A DNA stretch of 64,000 nt from Azotobacter bryophylli. GTDB taxonomy: Bacteria; Pseudomonadota; Gammaproteobacteria; Pseudomonadales; Pseudomonadaceae. Under the pieces are notes generated by a model, which was not told the origin of the DNA, did no database searches, and worked only from the letters and a program-made list of their open reading frames with translations. This document shows positions 27,812-36,493 of this stretch, one piece after another (position 1 is the stretch's first letter; the number at the start of each line of letters is the position of its first letter). Location of the stretch: NCBI RefSeq assembly GCF_042643485.1, contig NZ_JBHRSJ010000016.1, positions 211,823 through 275,822 of the forward strand, written 5' to 3'. Position numbers and translations under genes: made by a program.

Positions 27812-28794
27812 GCCGTCTGCACCTGCTGCGGGGACCGCGAGGGCGCGACCTGACCGTTCTTCAGCGCGACGATCTGGGCCATCAGCGATAGGGCGATTTC
27901 CGGCGGGGTGTGGCTGCCGATGGGCAGGCCGATCGGGCCGTGCAGACGGTCGATGGCCTCCTGGGGCAGCCCCAGCTCGGCCAGCCGCTCGCGGCGCTTG
28001 GCGCTGTTGACCCGCGATCCCAGGGCGCCGACGTAGAAGGCACGGGACTCCAGGGCGGTGAGCAGCGCCATGTCGTCCAGCCGCGGGTCGTGGGTCAGCG
28101 CGACGATGGCCGTGCGCTCGTCCGGCTCGATGGCCAACACGGCGTCGTCCGGCATGCCGGGCACGAAGCGGGCGTTGCGGTCCTCCCAGCCGAAGGCGAA
28201 CTCCTCCCGCGGGTCGCAGATCAGCACCTCGAAGTCCAGCATTCGCGCCATCTCGCCGACGTAGCGGGACAGCTGCCCGGCACCGATCAGCAGCAGCCGC
28301 CAGCGCGGCCCGTAGACCGCCCGTAGGTGCCCTTCGTCGAAGCTCAGCGTATCCTCGCGGCTGGCCGGGGCGAGGCTCACCGCCCCGCTGGCCAGATCCA
28401 GCTCGCGGGCGACCAGCTCGTGATGCTCGCAGCGCCGCAGCAGCTCGCGCACCCAGTCCGCCTCGCCGACCTCCTCCTCGGTCAGACGCAGGGTGCCGCC
28501 GCAGGGCAGACCGAAGCGCGCCGCCTCCTCGCGGGTCACGCCGTAGGTCACCAGGGCCACGACCGGGCGCGGGGAGTCGAGCCGGCCGTCGCGCAGGCGG
28601 GCGACCAGATCGTCCTCGATGCAACCGCCGGAGACCGAGCCGATCAGCATGCCGTCGCCGCGCAGCGCGAGCATGGCGCCCGGCGGCCGAGGGGCGCTGC
28701 CCCAGGTCTGCACCACGGTGTAGAGCAGGACGCGCTGGCCGGCTTCGCGCCAGGCCAGCACGCTGCGCAGGACGTTCAGATCCGCGCTGTCCAT
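27808..28794 (-). CDS. XdhC/CoxI-family molybdenum hydroxylase maturation factor
   Basis: The 328-residue protein has an N-terminal XdhC/CoxI domain (VVQTWGSAPRPPGAMLAL and GSVSGGCIEDDLV) and a C-terminal Rossmann-like domain (LLLIGAGQLSRYVGEMA). The late segment FYVGALGSRVNSAKRRERL is also typical. XdhC-type proteins sulfurate and deliver the molybdenum cofactor to xanthine dehydrogenase-family enzymes. Its ATG overlaps the stop of the large subunit gene (TGATG), so it is coupled to its likely client. Confidence 0.88.
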   Translation of the reverse strand: MDSADLNVLRSVLAWREAGQRVLLYTVVQTWGSAPRPPGAMLALRGDGMLIGSVSGGCIEDDLVARLRDGRLDSPRPVVALVTYGVTREEAARFGLPCGGTLRLTEEEVGEADWVRELLRRCEHHELVARELDLASGAVSLAPASREDTLSFDEGHLRAVYGPRWRLLLIGAGQLSRYVGEMARMLDFEVLICDPREEFAFGWEDRNARFVPGMPDDAVLAIEPDERTAIVALTHDPRLDDMALLTALESRAFYVGALGSRVNSAKRRERLAELGLPQEAIDRLHGPIGLPIGSHTPPEIALSLMAQIVALKNGQVAPSRSPQQVQTA

Positions 28795-31103
28795 CAGGCC
28801 TGGTTCCACCCCTTCAGCTGATCGCGGACCGGCAGATCGCGGATGCGCTTGCCGGTCGCGGCGAAGATGGCGTTGCACAGCGCCGGGGCGATCGGCGGCA
28901 CGCCGGGTTCGCCGACGCCGCCCAGCGGCACCTCGCCCTCGGGCCGGACCAAGTGCACGACGATCTCCCTGGGCGCCAGGGGCATCCGTGCCACTTCGTA
29001 GTCGTGCAGGTTGCTCTGCTGGACGCGGCCGTTGGCGAAGCTGATTTCGCTCAGCGCGGCGTTGCTCAGGCCCATGATGCAGGAGCCCTCCATCTGCGAG
29101 CGAATGCGGTCGGGGTTGATCTGCGGACCGCAGTCGACCGCCATGGTGGCCTTGTGCAGCAGCAGCGAGCCGTCGTCCTTCACTTCCACGTCGAGCACCA
29201 CCGCCACGTAGGTAACGAAGCTGTAATGCACGGCGAGGCCGAGTCCGCGGCCTTTCGGCAGCTTCCTGCCCCAGCCGGCCTGGTGGGTGGCCACCTCGAC
29301 CACCGAGCGCAGACGGCCGGTGTCGATCGGGTACAGCGCCGGCGATTCGCCGTGGTTCCACTCGTCGCCCAGCTTGCGCGGGTCGATCTTGCGCGCCGGG
29401 CCGATCAGTTCGAGCAGGAAGTCGCGATGATCGCGGCCGGCGGCGGCGGCCAGCTCGCCGATGAAGCTCTGCACGGCGAAGGCATGGGGAATGTTGGACA
29501 CCGAGCGATACCAGCCGACCCGGGTATGGGCGGCCGCCTCGGGGTTCTCCAGCCGCACGTTCGGCAGGGTGTACGGCAGGTTGATGAAGCCCAGGCCGAG
29601 CTCCAGCGGCATCTCGTGCTTGGGATCGGGGCCGAACAGCGCGGCGATGCTCGGCGCCGTGCTGCGGTGCAGCCAGGCGCTGACCTTGCCGCTCGGGGTG
29701 AGCGCGCCGCGCAGGTATTCCACCGACACGGTATGGAAATAGGAGAAGCGCAGGTCGTCGTCCCGGGTCCACTGCACGCGCAGGGGACGGCCGGGAAATT
29801 CCTTGGCCAGCAGCGCGGCCTCCACCGCGAAGTCCGGCTTGGACTTGCGGCCGAAACCACCGCCGAGCAGGGTCACGTTGACCGTGACCTTGTCGACGGG
29901 AATGCCCAGGCGCTCGGCGACGCTCTCGCGGGTCGCCTGCGGCGCCTGCACCGGCGCCCAGACCTCACAGGCGCCGTCGGCGAAGCGCGCGGTGGCCACC
30001 ATCGGCTCCATCGGCGCCTGGGCCAGGTGCGGGATGTAGTACTCGGCCTCGAGCAGGCGCTCGGCCTTGGCGAACACGGCCTGCACGTCGCCGGCATCGC
30101 GCACCAGCTGGCCGGGCGCGCGGGCGGCCTGACTGAGTTCGGCGCGGTAGGCCTTGGAGTCGTAGCCGGCGTTGGGGCCGTCGTCCCATTCGAGCTTGAG
30201 GGCTTCGCGGCCCTTGATCGCCGCCCAGGTGTTGCCGGCGATCACCGCCAGGCCGCCCAGCGGCTGGAAGCCGGAAGGCAGCGGCGAGCCGGCGATTTCC
30301 ACCACCTTGACCACGCCGGGGACCTTCAGGGTCTCGGCGGCGTCCTGGTTCTTCAGCTTGCCGCCGTATACCGGCGGACGGGCCACCACGGCGTAGAGCA
30401 TGTCGTCGAAGCGCACGTCCGCCCCGTAGACGGCACGGCCGCCGACGATATCGGCGCCGTCGATGGCGCGGGTCGAATCCTTGCCGATGTAGCGGAACTG
30501 CCCGGCCGGCTTCAGGCGCAGGCTTTCCCGCGGCGGGACCTCCAGGGCCGCGGCGGCTTCCGCCAGTTGGCCGTAGCCGAGACTGCGACCGCTGGGCTGG
30601 TGCACCACCTTGTGGCCCTGCGCCCGGCACTCGGCGACCGGCACCTGCCACTGCTGGGCAGCGGCCTGCTCCAGCATGCTGCGCGCGGCAGCGGCGCAGC
30701 GGCGGATGGGGTCGAACCAGTGGCGCATACTGCGCGAGCCATCGGTGTCCTGGTTACCGTAGCGCTCCTCGTCGCCCTGGGCCTGGACCACCCGCATCAT
30801 CTCCCAGTCGGCTTCCAGCTCGTCGGCGACCACCATGGCCAGGCTGGTGCGGATGCCCTGCCCCATCTCCTGGCGGTTGCAGACGAAAGTGACCAGCCCG
30901 TCGCTGCCGATGCTGAGGAACACCTTGGGATTGTCCACCCAGCCGTGGGGCATGCCGGCGGCGCCGTACTGCTGCTCTTCGGCGAAGGCATCGCGCCAGC
31001 CCCAGTTGGCGGCCACCACCAGCACGCCGCTGGCGGCCAGGCCCTTGAGGAAGCCGCGCCGGCTCAGGTTGGCGACGACCAGTTCGTCCTTGCGCTGACT
31101 CAT
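28794..31103 (-). CDS. iorB: Molybdenum hydroxylase large subunit (isoquinoline 1-oxidoreductase beta type)
   Basis: The 769-residue protein begins with a twin-arginine signal (NLSRRGFLKGLAASGVLVVA, residues 10-29), so it is exported folded. It then has the two-part molybdopterin-binding architecture of IorB-like enzymes, with CNRQEMGQGIRTSLAMVV, VTLLGGGFGRKSKPDF and the C-terminal GGVGEPGVPPIAPALCNAIF carrying the presumed catalytic Glu. Such enzymes hydroxylate N-heterocycles or oxidise aldehydes at the membrane. The ATG overlaps the small-subunit stop (ATGA). The substrate is unknown. The gene symbol denotes family, not proven isoquinoline activity. Confidence 0.82.
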   Translation of the reverse strand: MSQRKDELVVANLSRRGFLKGLAASGVLVVAANWGWRDAFAEEQQYGAAGMPHGWVDNPKVFLSIGSDGLVTFVCNRQEMGQGIRTSLAMVVADELEADWEMMRVVQAQGDEERYGNQDTDGSRSMRHWFDPIRRCAAAARSMLEQAAAQQWQVPVAECRAQGHKVVHQPSGRSLGYGQLAEAAAALEVPPRESLRLKPAGQFRYIGKDSTRAIDGADIVGGRAVYGADVRFDDMLYAVVARPPVYGGKLKNQDAAETLKVPGVVKVVEIAGSPLPSGFQPLGGLAVIAGNTWAAIKGREALKLEWDDGPNAGYDSKAYRAELSQAARAPGQLVRDAGDVQAVFAKAERLLEAEYYIPHLAQAPMEPMVATARFADGACEVWAPVQAPQATRESVAERLGIPVDKVTVNVTLLGGGFGRKSKPDFAVEAALLAKEFPGRPLRVQWTRDDDLRFSYFHTVSVEYLRGALTPSGKVSAWLHRSTAPSIAALFGPDPKHEMPLELGLGFINLPYTLPNVRLENPEAAAHTRVGWYRSVSNIPHAFAVQSFIGELAAAAGRDHRDFLLELIGPARKIDPRKLGDEWNHGESPALYPIDTGRLRSVVEVATHQAGWGRKLPKGRGLGLAVHYSFVTYVAVVLDVEVKDDGSLLLHKATMAVDCGPQINPDRIRSQMEGSCIMGLSNAALSEISFANGRVQQSNLHDYEVARMPLAPREIVVHLVRPEGEVPLGGVGEPGVPPIAPALCNAIFAATGKRIRDLPVRDQLKGWNQA

Positions 31104-31570
31104 GCCTTGGCCTCCTGCAGCTTGGCGGCGGCGTTGCGGATGGCCGTCCTGATCCGGGTGTAGGTGCCGCAACGGCAGATGTTGCCGGCCATCGCCGCCT
31201 CGATCTGCGCGTCGTCGGGATTGCGGTTGTCCTTCAGCAGCGCGGTGGCGGACATGATCTGCCCGCCCTGGCAGTAGCCGCACTGGGCGACGCCGGCCTC
31301 CAGCCAGGCCTGCTGCACCACCTGCCCGACCGGATCGGCCTGCAGCGCCTCGACGGTGGTCACCCGCTTGCCGACCGCCTGCTCGACGGTGGTGAGGCAG
31401 GCCCGCACCGGCAGCCCGTCGACATGGATGGTGCAGGCGCCGCACAGGCCCAGGCCGCAGCCGAACTTGGTGCCGGTGTAGCCGGCCACGTCGCGGATGG
31501 CCCAGAGCAGGGGCATCTCCGGGGGAACGTCGAGTTGCTGGTCTTTGCCGTTCAGATTCAGGGTAATCAT
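31100..31570 (-). CDS. iorA: Molybdenum hydroxylase [2Fe-2S] small subunit
   Basis: The 156-residue iron-sulfur protein has the plant-type [2Fe-2S] motif GCGLGLCGACTIHVDG near residues 38-53. The second cluster motif CGYCQGGQIM and CRCGTYTRI follow around 100-140. It passes electrons from the molybdenum centre of the large subunit to an acceptor. It is the first gene of the operon with the IorB-like subunit, XdhC-like and MocA-like factors. The twin-arginine signal on the partner would carry both subunits out together. Confidence 0.9.
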   Translation of the reverse strand: MITLNLNGKDQQLDVPPEMPLLWAIRDVAGYTGTKFGCGLGLCGACTIHVDGLPVRACLTTVEQAVGKRVTTVEALQADPVGQVVQQAWLEAGVAQCGYCQGGQIMSATALLKDNRNPDDAQIEAAMAGNICRCGTYTRIRTAIRNAAAKLQEAKA

Positions 31571-31674
31571 GGTGTTGGGGTCCGTATCCTCTTCCTGGAG
31601 GGGCGATTCCGCGCTGGCGGAATACCCGAGCGATTTCCTCATTCTAAGCGCTATCGCCGGACGGCGGAAACGAA

Positions 31675-31698
31675 ACGGCCGCGCTAGAGCGCGGCCGT
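31675..31698 (-). terminator. Intrinsic terminator of the catBCA operon
   Basis: On the minus strand the arms ACGGCCGCGCT and AGCGCGGCCGT form an 11-base perfect inverted repeat (only 2 bases between arms, so the real loop is larger), followed by TTCGTTTC. It lies 27 bases after the catA stop. Confidence 0.75.
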
Positions 31699-31724
31699 AC
31701 CAACCCGTGGGACTTACCCTGCCT

Positions 31725-32657
31725 TCAGGCTTCCTGCAGGGCGCGGGGACGCCTGCTGCGCTGCTCCGCCTCCGGAGTCGGGGCCGCCTGCAGCCGGAAG
31801 TCGAAGTCCACCTCGGCGAAGCGACCCTCGACGCCGCGGGCCGCTGCCGCGGCGGCATCCTCGACGAAGCGGATTTCGCCGACCAGTCCGTCGCGGGTGG
31901 CGTAGGCGTAGTCGTCCCACAGGTACGGGTCGTGGGACAGGTTGATCTGGGTGGTGAGATGGCTATGCCCCGGCGCCGAGAGGAAGAAGTGCACGTGGGC
32001 CGGACGGTGGCCATGGCGCCCCAGCAGATTCAGCGCTTCCTGGGTCGGACCGTCGACCGAGCAGGCGTAGCCGGACGGCACGATGGTGCGGGCGCTGTAG
32101 CGGCCTTCGGCGTCGGTGACGATGCGCCGGCGCAGGTGGTACTCGGACTGGCTCTTGTCGAAGAAGGAGTAGTTGCCCTTGGTGTTGGCGTGCCAGAGAT
32201 CGACGGTAGCGCCGGCCAGCGGCTTGCCGTCGGCGCCGAACACGCGCCCCTTGAGGAACATCACGGTGCCGTTCTCGCTGCCGTCGTCCATGCGCGCCTC
32301 GCCCTGGCAGATCGGTGCGCCCGCCACGTACAGCGGCCCCTCGATGGTGCGCGGGGTGCCGCCGCCGAGGCCGGCCCTGGCCTCCTTGGCATCCTCCAGC
32401 AGGTCGAGGAAATGTTCGAGCCCCAGCCCGGCCACCAGCAATCCGGCCTCGTAGCTCTTGCCCAAGCGGTTGAGGTAGTCGACGGCGAACCAGAACTCGT
32501 CCTGGGTCACCTCGAGATCCTCGATGATCTTCGCCGCGTCGTTGACGATGCGCTTCATCAGCGCCTTGACCCGCGGGCTGCCCTGGTCGGCGCTCAGGCC
32601 GCAGGCGTCGTCGAACAGCTTCTGGACTTCCGGGGTGTGGGAGATCTTAACGGTCAT
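31725..32657 (-). CDS. catA: Catechol 1,2-dioxygenase
   Basis: The 310-residue intradiol dioxygenase cleaves catechol to cis,cis-muconate. The four iron ligands are visible: Tyr163 in KGNYSFF, Tyr197 in VPSGYACS, and His221 and His223 in HRPAHVHFF. The N-terminal helical linker domain is present and the length is normal. It is the last gene of the catB-catC-catA operon, controlled by the divergent catR. The C-terminal tail (RSRRPRALQEA) is slightly extended. Confidence 0.96.
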   Translation of the reverse strand: MTVKISHTPEVQKLFDDACGLSADQGSPRVKALMKRIVNDAAKIIEDLEVTQDEFWFAVDYLNRLGKSYEAGLLVAGLGLEHFLDLLEDAKEARAGLGGGTPRTIEGPLYVAGAPICQGEARMDDGSENGTVMFLKGRVFGADGKPLAGATVDLWHANTKGNYSFFDKSQSEYHLRRRIVTDAEGRYSARTIVPSGYACSVDGPTQEALNLLGRHGHRPAHVHFFLSAPGHSHLTTQINLSHDPYLWDDYAYATRDGLVGEIRFVEDAAAAAARGVEGRFAEVDFDFRLQAAPTPEAEQRSRRPRALQEA

Positions 32658-32707
32658 GATGCATACCTCATTATTTATATTTATTGGGGGTAACGCAGAT
32701 CGGCTGG

Positions 32708-32998
32708 TCAGCGATCGTCCTGGCGGATCGACGAGGGATGGCGGCAGATTGCCTTGACCTCGATGTCCATGTAGGGGAACAGCGGCAGCTGGGTCAGGGT
32801 GTCGTGCAGCTCCTGCACGCTGCCCACGTCGAACACGCTGAAGTTGGCGTACTCGCCGGCGATGCGCCAAAGGTGGCGCCACTTGCCCTCCTCCATCAGG
32901 CGCTGGGCGAGGGCCTTCTCGTCGGCCTTGAGCTTGTCGGCCCGGGCCGGGTCCATGTCCGGCGGCAGCCTCACGATCATCTTGACGTGGAACAGCAT
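32708..32998 (-). CDS. catC: Muconolactone delta-isomerase
   Basis: The 96-residue protein matches CatC in length and sequence: MLFHVKMIVRLPPDMDP at the start, EGKWRHLWRIAGEYANFSVFD in the middle (quoted as landmark words only) and LPLFPYMDIEVKAICRHPSS near the end. It isomerises muconolactone to 3-oxoadipate enol-lactone as a decamer. It lies between catB and catA, with short gaps on both sides. Confidence 0.95.
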   Translation of the reverse strand: MLFHVKMIVRLPPDMDPARADKLKADEKALAQRLMEEGKWRHLWRIAGEYANFSVFDVGSVQELHDTLTQLPLFPYMDIEVKAICRHPSSIRQDDR

Positions 32999-33023
32999 CG
33001 GTACGTCTCCTCTGTCGAACGGT

Positions 33024-34151
33024 TCATTGGCGGGCGAAGAAGGCCAGGCGGTCTTCGTCGAGGGTCAGTCCCAGCCCCGGCTTGCGCGGCACCTCCAGCT
33101 GGAAGTCGCGATAGACCGGCGCCTCGGTGACGATCTCCTCGGTCAGCAGCAGCGGCCCGAACAGCTCGGTGGACCAGCTCAGTCGGTCGAGGGTGAGGAA
33201 GGCGTGCGCCGCCGCCAGGGTGCCGACGCTGCCCTCGAGCATGGTGCCGCCGTACAGGCCGATCCCGGCCGCTTCGGCGATGTGGGCGGTGCGCAGCACG
33301 GCGCGCGGGCCGCCGTTCTTGGCGATCTTCAGGGCGAACACCGGCGCGGCGCCCTCGGCGGCCAGGGCGAAGGCGTCCTCGACGCTCTCGATCGCCTCGT
33401 CGGCCATGATCGCCGCCGGACTGATCCGCGACAGACGGGCGAGACCGGCGCGGTTGAAGCGGGCGATGGGCTGCTCGATCAGGTCGATGCCGGCGTCGGC
33501 CAGCTGCCGGCAGCCGCGGATGGCCACGCCCTCGTCCCAGGCCTGGTTGACGTCGACCCGCACGCTGGCGCGCTCGCCGAGGGCCCGCTTGATGGCGGCG
33601 GCGTGGGCGATGTCCCGGGCCGGCTCGCCGGCGCCGATCTTCAGCTTGAAGATGCGGTGCCGGCGCAGGTCCAGCATCCGCTCGGCCTCCTCGATGTCCC
33701 GGGCGGTATCGCCGCTGGCCAGGGTCCAGGCCACTTCCAGGGCATCGCGCACGCGGCCGCCGAGCAGTTCGCTCACCGGCAGGCCAAGACGCTTGCCCTG
33801 GGCATCCAGCAGGGCGCTTTCCAGGCCGGACTTGGCGAAGGTGTTGGCCTTCACCGCCCGCTCGATGCGCTGCATGGCGGCGTTGACGTTGCTCGCGTCC
33901 TGGCCGACCAGCAGCGGTGCCATGTGGCTGTCGATGTTGCGCTTGATGCTCTCCGGGCTCTCCCCGGCATAGGAAAGGCCACCGATGGTGGTGGACTCGC
34001 CGACGCCCTCGATGCCGTCGGCGCAACGCACGCGGACGATCACCAGGGTCTGCTGCTGCAGGGTGTGCATCGCCAGCTTGTGCGGGCGGATGGTCGGCAG
34101 GTCGACGATGACCGTCTCGACCCGTTCGATCAGGGAGTGGCTCATTTCCAT
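33024..34151 (-). CDS. catB: Muconate cycloisomerase
   Basis: The 375-residue enolase-superfamily enzyme converts cis,cis-muconate to muconolactone. The catalytic lysine pair sits in FKLKIGAG, metal ligands in VRVDVNQAWD, LIEQPIAR and IMADEAIES, and the second base in ALKIAKNGG. It is the first gene of catBCA. Two in-frame ATGs (34151 and 34145) are possible. The first is used here. Neither has a strong ribosome binding site, so the N-terminus is uncertain by two residues. Confidence 0.95.
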   Translation of the reverse strand: MEMSHSLIERVETVIVDLPTIRPHKLAMHTLQQQTLVIVRVRCADGIEGVGESTTIGGLSYAGESPESIKRNIDSHMAPLLVGQDASNVNAAMQRIERAVKANTFAKSGLESALLDAQGKRLGLPVSELLGGRVRDALEVAWTLASGDTARDIEEAERMLDLRRHRIFKLKIGAGEPARDIAHAAAIKRALGERASVRVDVNQAWDEGVAIRGCRQLADAGIDLIEQPIARFNRAGLARLSRISPAAIMADEAIESVEDAFALAAEGAAPVFALKIAKNGGPRAVLRTAHIAEAAGIGLYGGTMLEGSVGTLAAAHAFLTLDRLSWSTELFGPLLLTEEIVTEAPVYRDFQLEVPRKPGLGLTLDEDRLAFFARQ

Positions 34152-34231
34152 ATCCGTAAGGTTCTGTTCTTGTGGAACAGGATCTTGATATGGCGATTAT
34201 TCCGGGTCCAATATGGTTTTGGTTTGCATCC

Positions 34232-34246
34232 ATACCCGGAAGGTAT
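34232..34246. promoter_or_regulatory. LysR-type (CatR) box overlapping the catR leader
   Basis: The sequence has the arms ATACC and GGTAT around CGGAA, a T-N11-A palindrome as bound by LysR-type regulators. It lies in the 97-base catB-catR intergenic region just before the catR start, so it would suit autorepression of catR and activation of catB in the presence of muconate. It also overlaps the region needed for ribosome binding. Confidence 0.6.
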
Positions 34247-34248
34247 TC

Positions 34249-35166
34249 ATGGAACTACGTCATCTGCGCTATTTCCAGGCCGTCGCGGAAACCCTGAACT
34301 TCACCCGCGCGGCCGAGCGGCTGCACATCGCCCAGCCGCCCCTGAGCCGGCAGATCCAGCAGTTGGAAGACATGCTCGGCGTGCGCCTGCTGGAACGCGG
34401 CCGGCCGATGCAGCTGACCGAGGCCGGGCGCTTCTTCTACGAGCAGTCGGGCAAGCTGCTGGAGCAGCTGCAGCAGACCTGCGAGAACACCCGGCGCATC
34501 GCCCGCGGCGAGAAGCAGTGGCTGGGCATCGGCTTCGCCCCCTCGACCCTCTACGGCGCCTTTCCCGAGCTGATCCGCCGCCTGCGCGCCAACGGCGACC
34601 TGGAGCTGGGGCTCTCGGAAATGATCACCCTGCAGCAGGTGGAGGCCCTGAAGAGCGGCCGCATCGACATCGGCTTCGGCCGAATCCGCATCGAGGACCC
34701 GGCCATCGAGCAGCGCGTGCTGTTCGAGGACCCGCTGGTGGCCGCCCTGCCCGCCGGCCATCCGTTGCTCGGCGCGCCGGTCGGCCTGGAGGCGCTGGCC
34801 GCCGAACCCTTCATCCTCTATCCGGGCAATCCGCGCCCGAGCTACGCGGACCAGGTGCTGGCGCTGTTCGCCGGCCACGGGCTGAACATCCGGGTGGTGC
34901 AGCTGGCCAACGAGCTGCAGACGGCGATCGGCCTGGTCGCCGCCGGGATCGGCGTGACCCTGGTGCCGGCCTCGGTGCAGCGCCTGCACCGGGACGACAT
35001 CGGCTATACGCCGCTGACGGACGAGAAGGCGACCTCGCCGATCATCGCCAGTTGGCGGGCGGGAGACGAATCCCTTCTGCTCCGGCACTGCCGCGCGCTG
35101 CTGCAGGAGATTTCCGCGCAGCGCCCGGCCCTGCTCGGGCTAGCCGCGCAGCGGAGTCCGGCCTGA
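34249..35166 (+). CDS. catR: LysR-type activator of catBCA
   Basis: The 305-residue LysR regulator has the helix-turn-helix within residues 1-60 (MELRHLRYFQAVAETLNFTR, LHIAQPPLSRQIQQLE) and an effector domain containing LGIGFAPSTLYGAFPELIRR and GVTLVPASVQ. It is divergent from catB, as CatR/BenM proteins are. The ATG at 34249 gives the canonical start; upstream codons add residues not found in the family. Its 3' end overlaps the convergent arsJ gene by 27 bases. Confidence 0.93.
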   Translation: MELRHLRYFQAVAETLNFTRAAERLHIAQPPLSRQIQQLEDMLGVRLLERGRPMQLTEAGRFFYEQSGKLLEQLQQTCENTRRIARGEKQWLGIGFAPSTLYGAFPELIRRLRANGDLELGLSEMITLQQVEALKSGRIDIGFGRIRIEDPAIEQRVLFEDPLVAALPAGHPLLGAPVGLEALAAEPFILYPGNPRPSYADQVLALFAGHGLNIRVVQLANELQTAIGLVAAGIGVTLVPASVQRLHRDDIGYTPLTDEKATSPIIASWRAGDESLLLRHCRALLQEISAQRPALLGLAAQRSPA

Positions 35167-36390
35167 GACCGAAGCGGGCCCGAGTTGCCGCGGCAGCCCC
35201 AGGGAAATCAGCGCGGCCAGGGCGACGAACAGGCTGGAGAGCCACAGGCAGGTCTCCAGCCCCCAGCGCTGGTACACCCAGCCCGACAGCAGGGTGCCGA
35301 GCAGCCGGCCGAGGGCGTTGGACATGTAGTAGAAGCCCACGTCCAGCGACACCCCGTCCGCCTTGGCGTGGGAGACGATCAGGTAGCTGTGCAGCGAGGA
35401 GTTGACCGCGAACAGCGCGCCGAACAGCAGCAGGCCGCCGATCAGCACCCATTGCGCCGGCAGCCCGCCGCCCAGGCCCGCGGCGATGGCCGCCGGCAGT
35501 CCGGCCAGGCTCAGGGCCCAGCCGAAGGCGGCGCGGCCGTCCGGCACCCGCCCGCGCCGCTTGCCGGTGAGCAGCGGCGCGAAGGACTGGACGCAGCCGT
35601 AGCCGATCACCCAGGCGGCGAGGAAGCCGCCGACCTGCCAGAAGTCCCAGCCGAAGGCATCGGCCAGGTACACCGGCAGGGCCACCACGAACCACACGTC
35701 CCGCGCACCGAAGAGGAACAGCCGGGCGGCCGAGAGAATGTTGATCGCCCGGCTCTTGGACAGCAGGTCGCGGAATTTCGGCTTGGCCTTCGCCTTGCCC
35801 AGGTCCCGCCGCAGCGTCGCCAGGCTGGCCAGCCAGATCAGCGCGAGCACCGCGGCCATCGCCAGCACCGCGCCGCGGAAGCCGACCAGCGCCAGCAGCG
35901 CGCCGCCGAGGAAGAAGCCGACGCCCTTGAGCGCGTTCTTCGAACCGGTCAGCAGCGCCACCCACTTGTACAGCGTGCCCTGCTCGCCCTCCGCCACCAG
36001 CAGCTTGATCGAGCTCTTGGCGCTCATTTTGTTGAGGTCCTTGGCGATGCCGGACAGCGCCTGCGCTGCCATCACCCAGGGCACCGCGAGCATGGCCGAC
36101 GGCACGGCGAGCATCAGCAACGCGCCGACCTGCAGGCCGAGCCCCAGGTTCATGGTGCGGTTCAGGCCCAGGTGCGCGCCGAGCCAGCCGCCGATCAGGT
36201 TGGTGACCACGCCGAAGAGTTCGTAGAACAGGAACAGCGCGGCGATCTGCAGCGGGCTGTAGCCGAGCCCGTGGAAGTGCAGCACCACCAGCATGCGCAA
36301 GGCGCCGTCGGTCAGGGTGAAGGCCCAGTAGTTGCCGGTGACCAGCAGGTACTGGCGGATCTCGGGAGACAGGCGGGAAAGCGCGGGCAT
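35140..36390 (-). CDS. arsJ: Organoarsenical efflux MFS transporter ArsJ
   Basis: The 416-residue membrane protein has about 12 hydrophobic segments and the ArsJ-like N-terminus RQYLLVTGNYWAFTLTDGAL and GLGYSPLQIAALFLFYELFG. It also carries SGIAKDLNKMSAKSSIKLL. It exports 1-arseno-3-phosphoglycerate, which the adjacent GAPDH makes from arsenate and glyceraldehyde-3-phosphate. The product then falls apart outside the cell. GAPDH-ArsJ pairing and the ars genes around them make this call firm. Confidence 0.92.
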   Translation of the reverse strand: MPALSRLSPEIRQYLLVTGNYWAFTLTDGALRMLVVLHFHGLGYSPLQIAALFLFYELFGVVTNLIGGWLGAHLGLNRTMNLGLGLQVGALLMLAVPSAMLAVPWVMAAQALSGIAKDLNKMSAKSSIKLLVAEGEQGTLYKWVALLTGSKNALKGVGFFLGGALLALVGFRGAVLAMAAVLALIWLASLATLRRDLGKAKAKPKFRDLLSKSRAINILSAARLFLFGARDVWFVVALPVYLADAFGWDFWQVGGFLAAWVIGYGCVQSFAPLLTGKRRGRVPDGRAAFGWALSLAGLPAAIAAGLGGGLPAQWVLIGGLLLFGALFAVNSSLHSYLIVSHAKADGVSLDVGFYYMSNALGRLLGTLLSGWVYQRWGLETCLWLSSLFVALAALISLGLPRQLGPASVSGRTPLRG

Positions 36391-36493
36391 GGTGGTCGGT
36401 TGCGGGCTCGAGGATCGGTGAGGAGGAAAGCCGGCGGCCAGAGGGGCACGACCGCCGGCGAAGGGGAACGGGCGGCCGGAGCCGCCCTGCGGA

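Noticed and set aside
28953..31163. Long open frame antisense to the molybdenum hydroxylase gene
   Set aside because: It has no recognisable domain and mirrors the strongly GC-rich third codon positions of the real gene.
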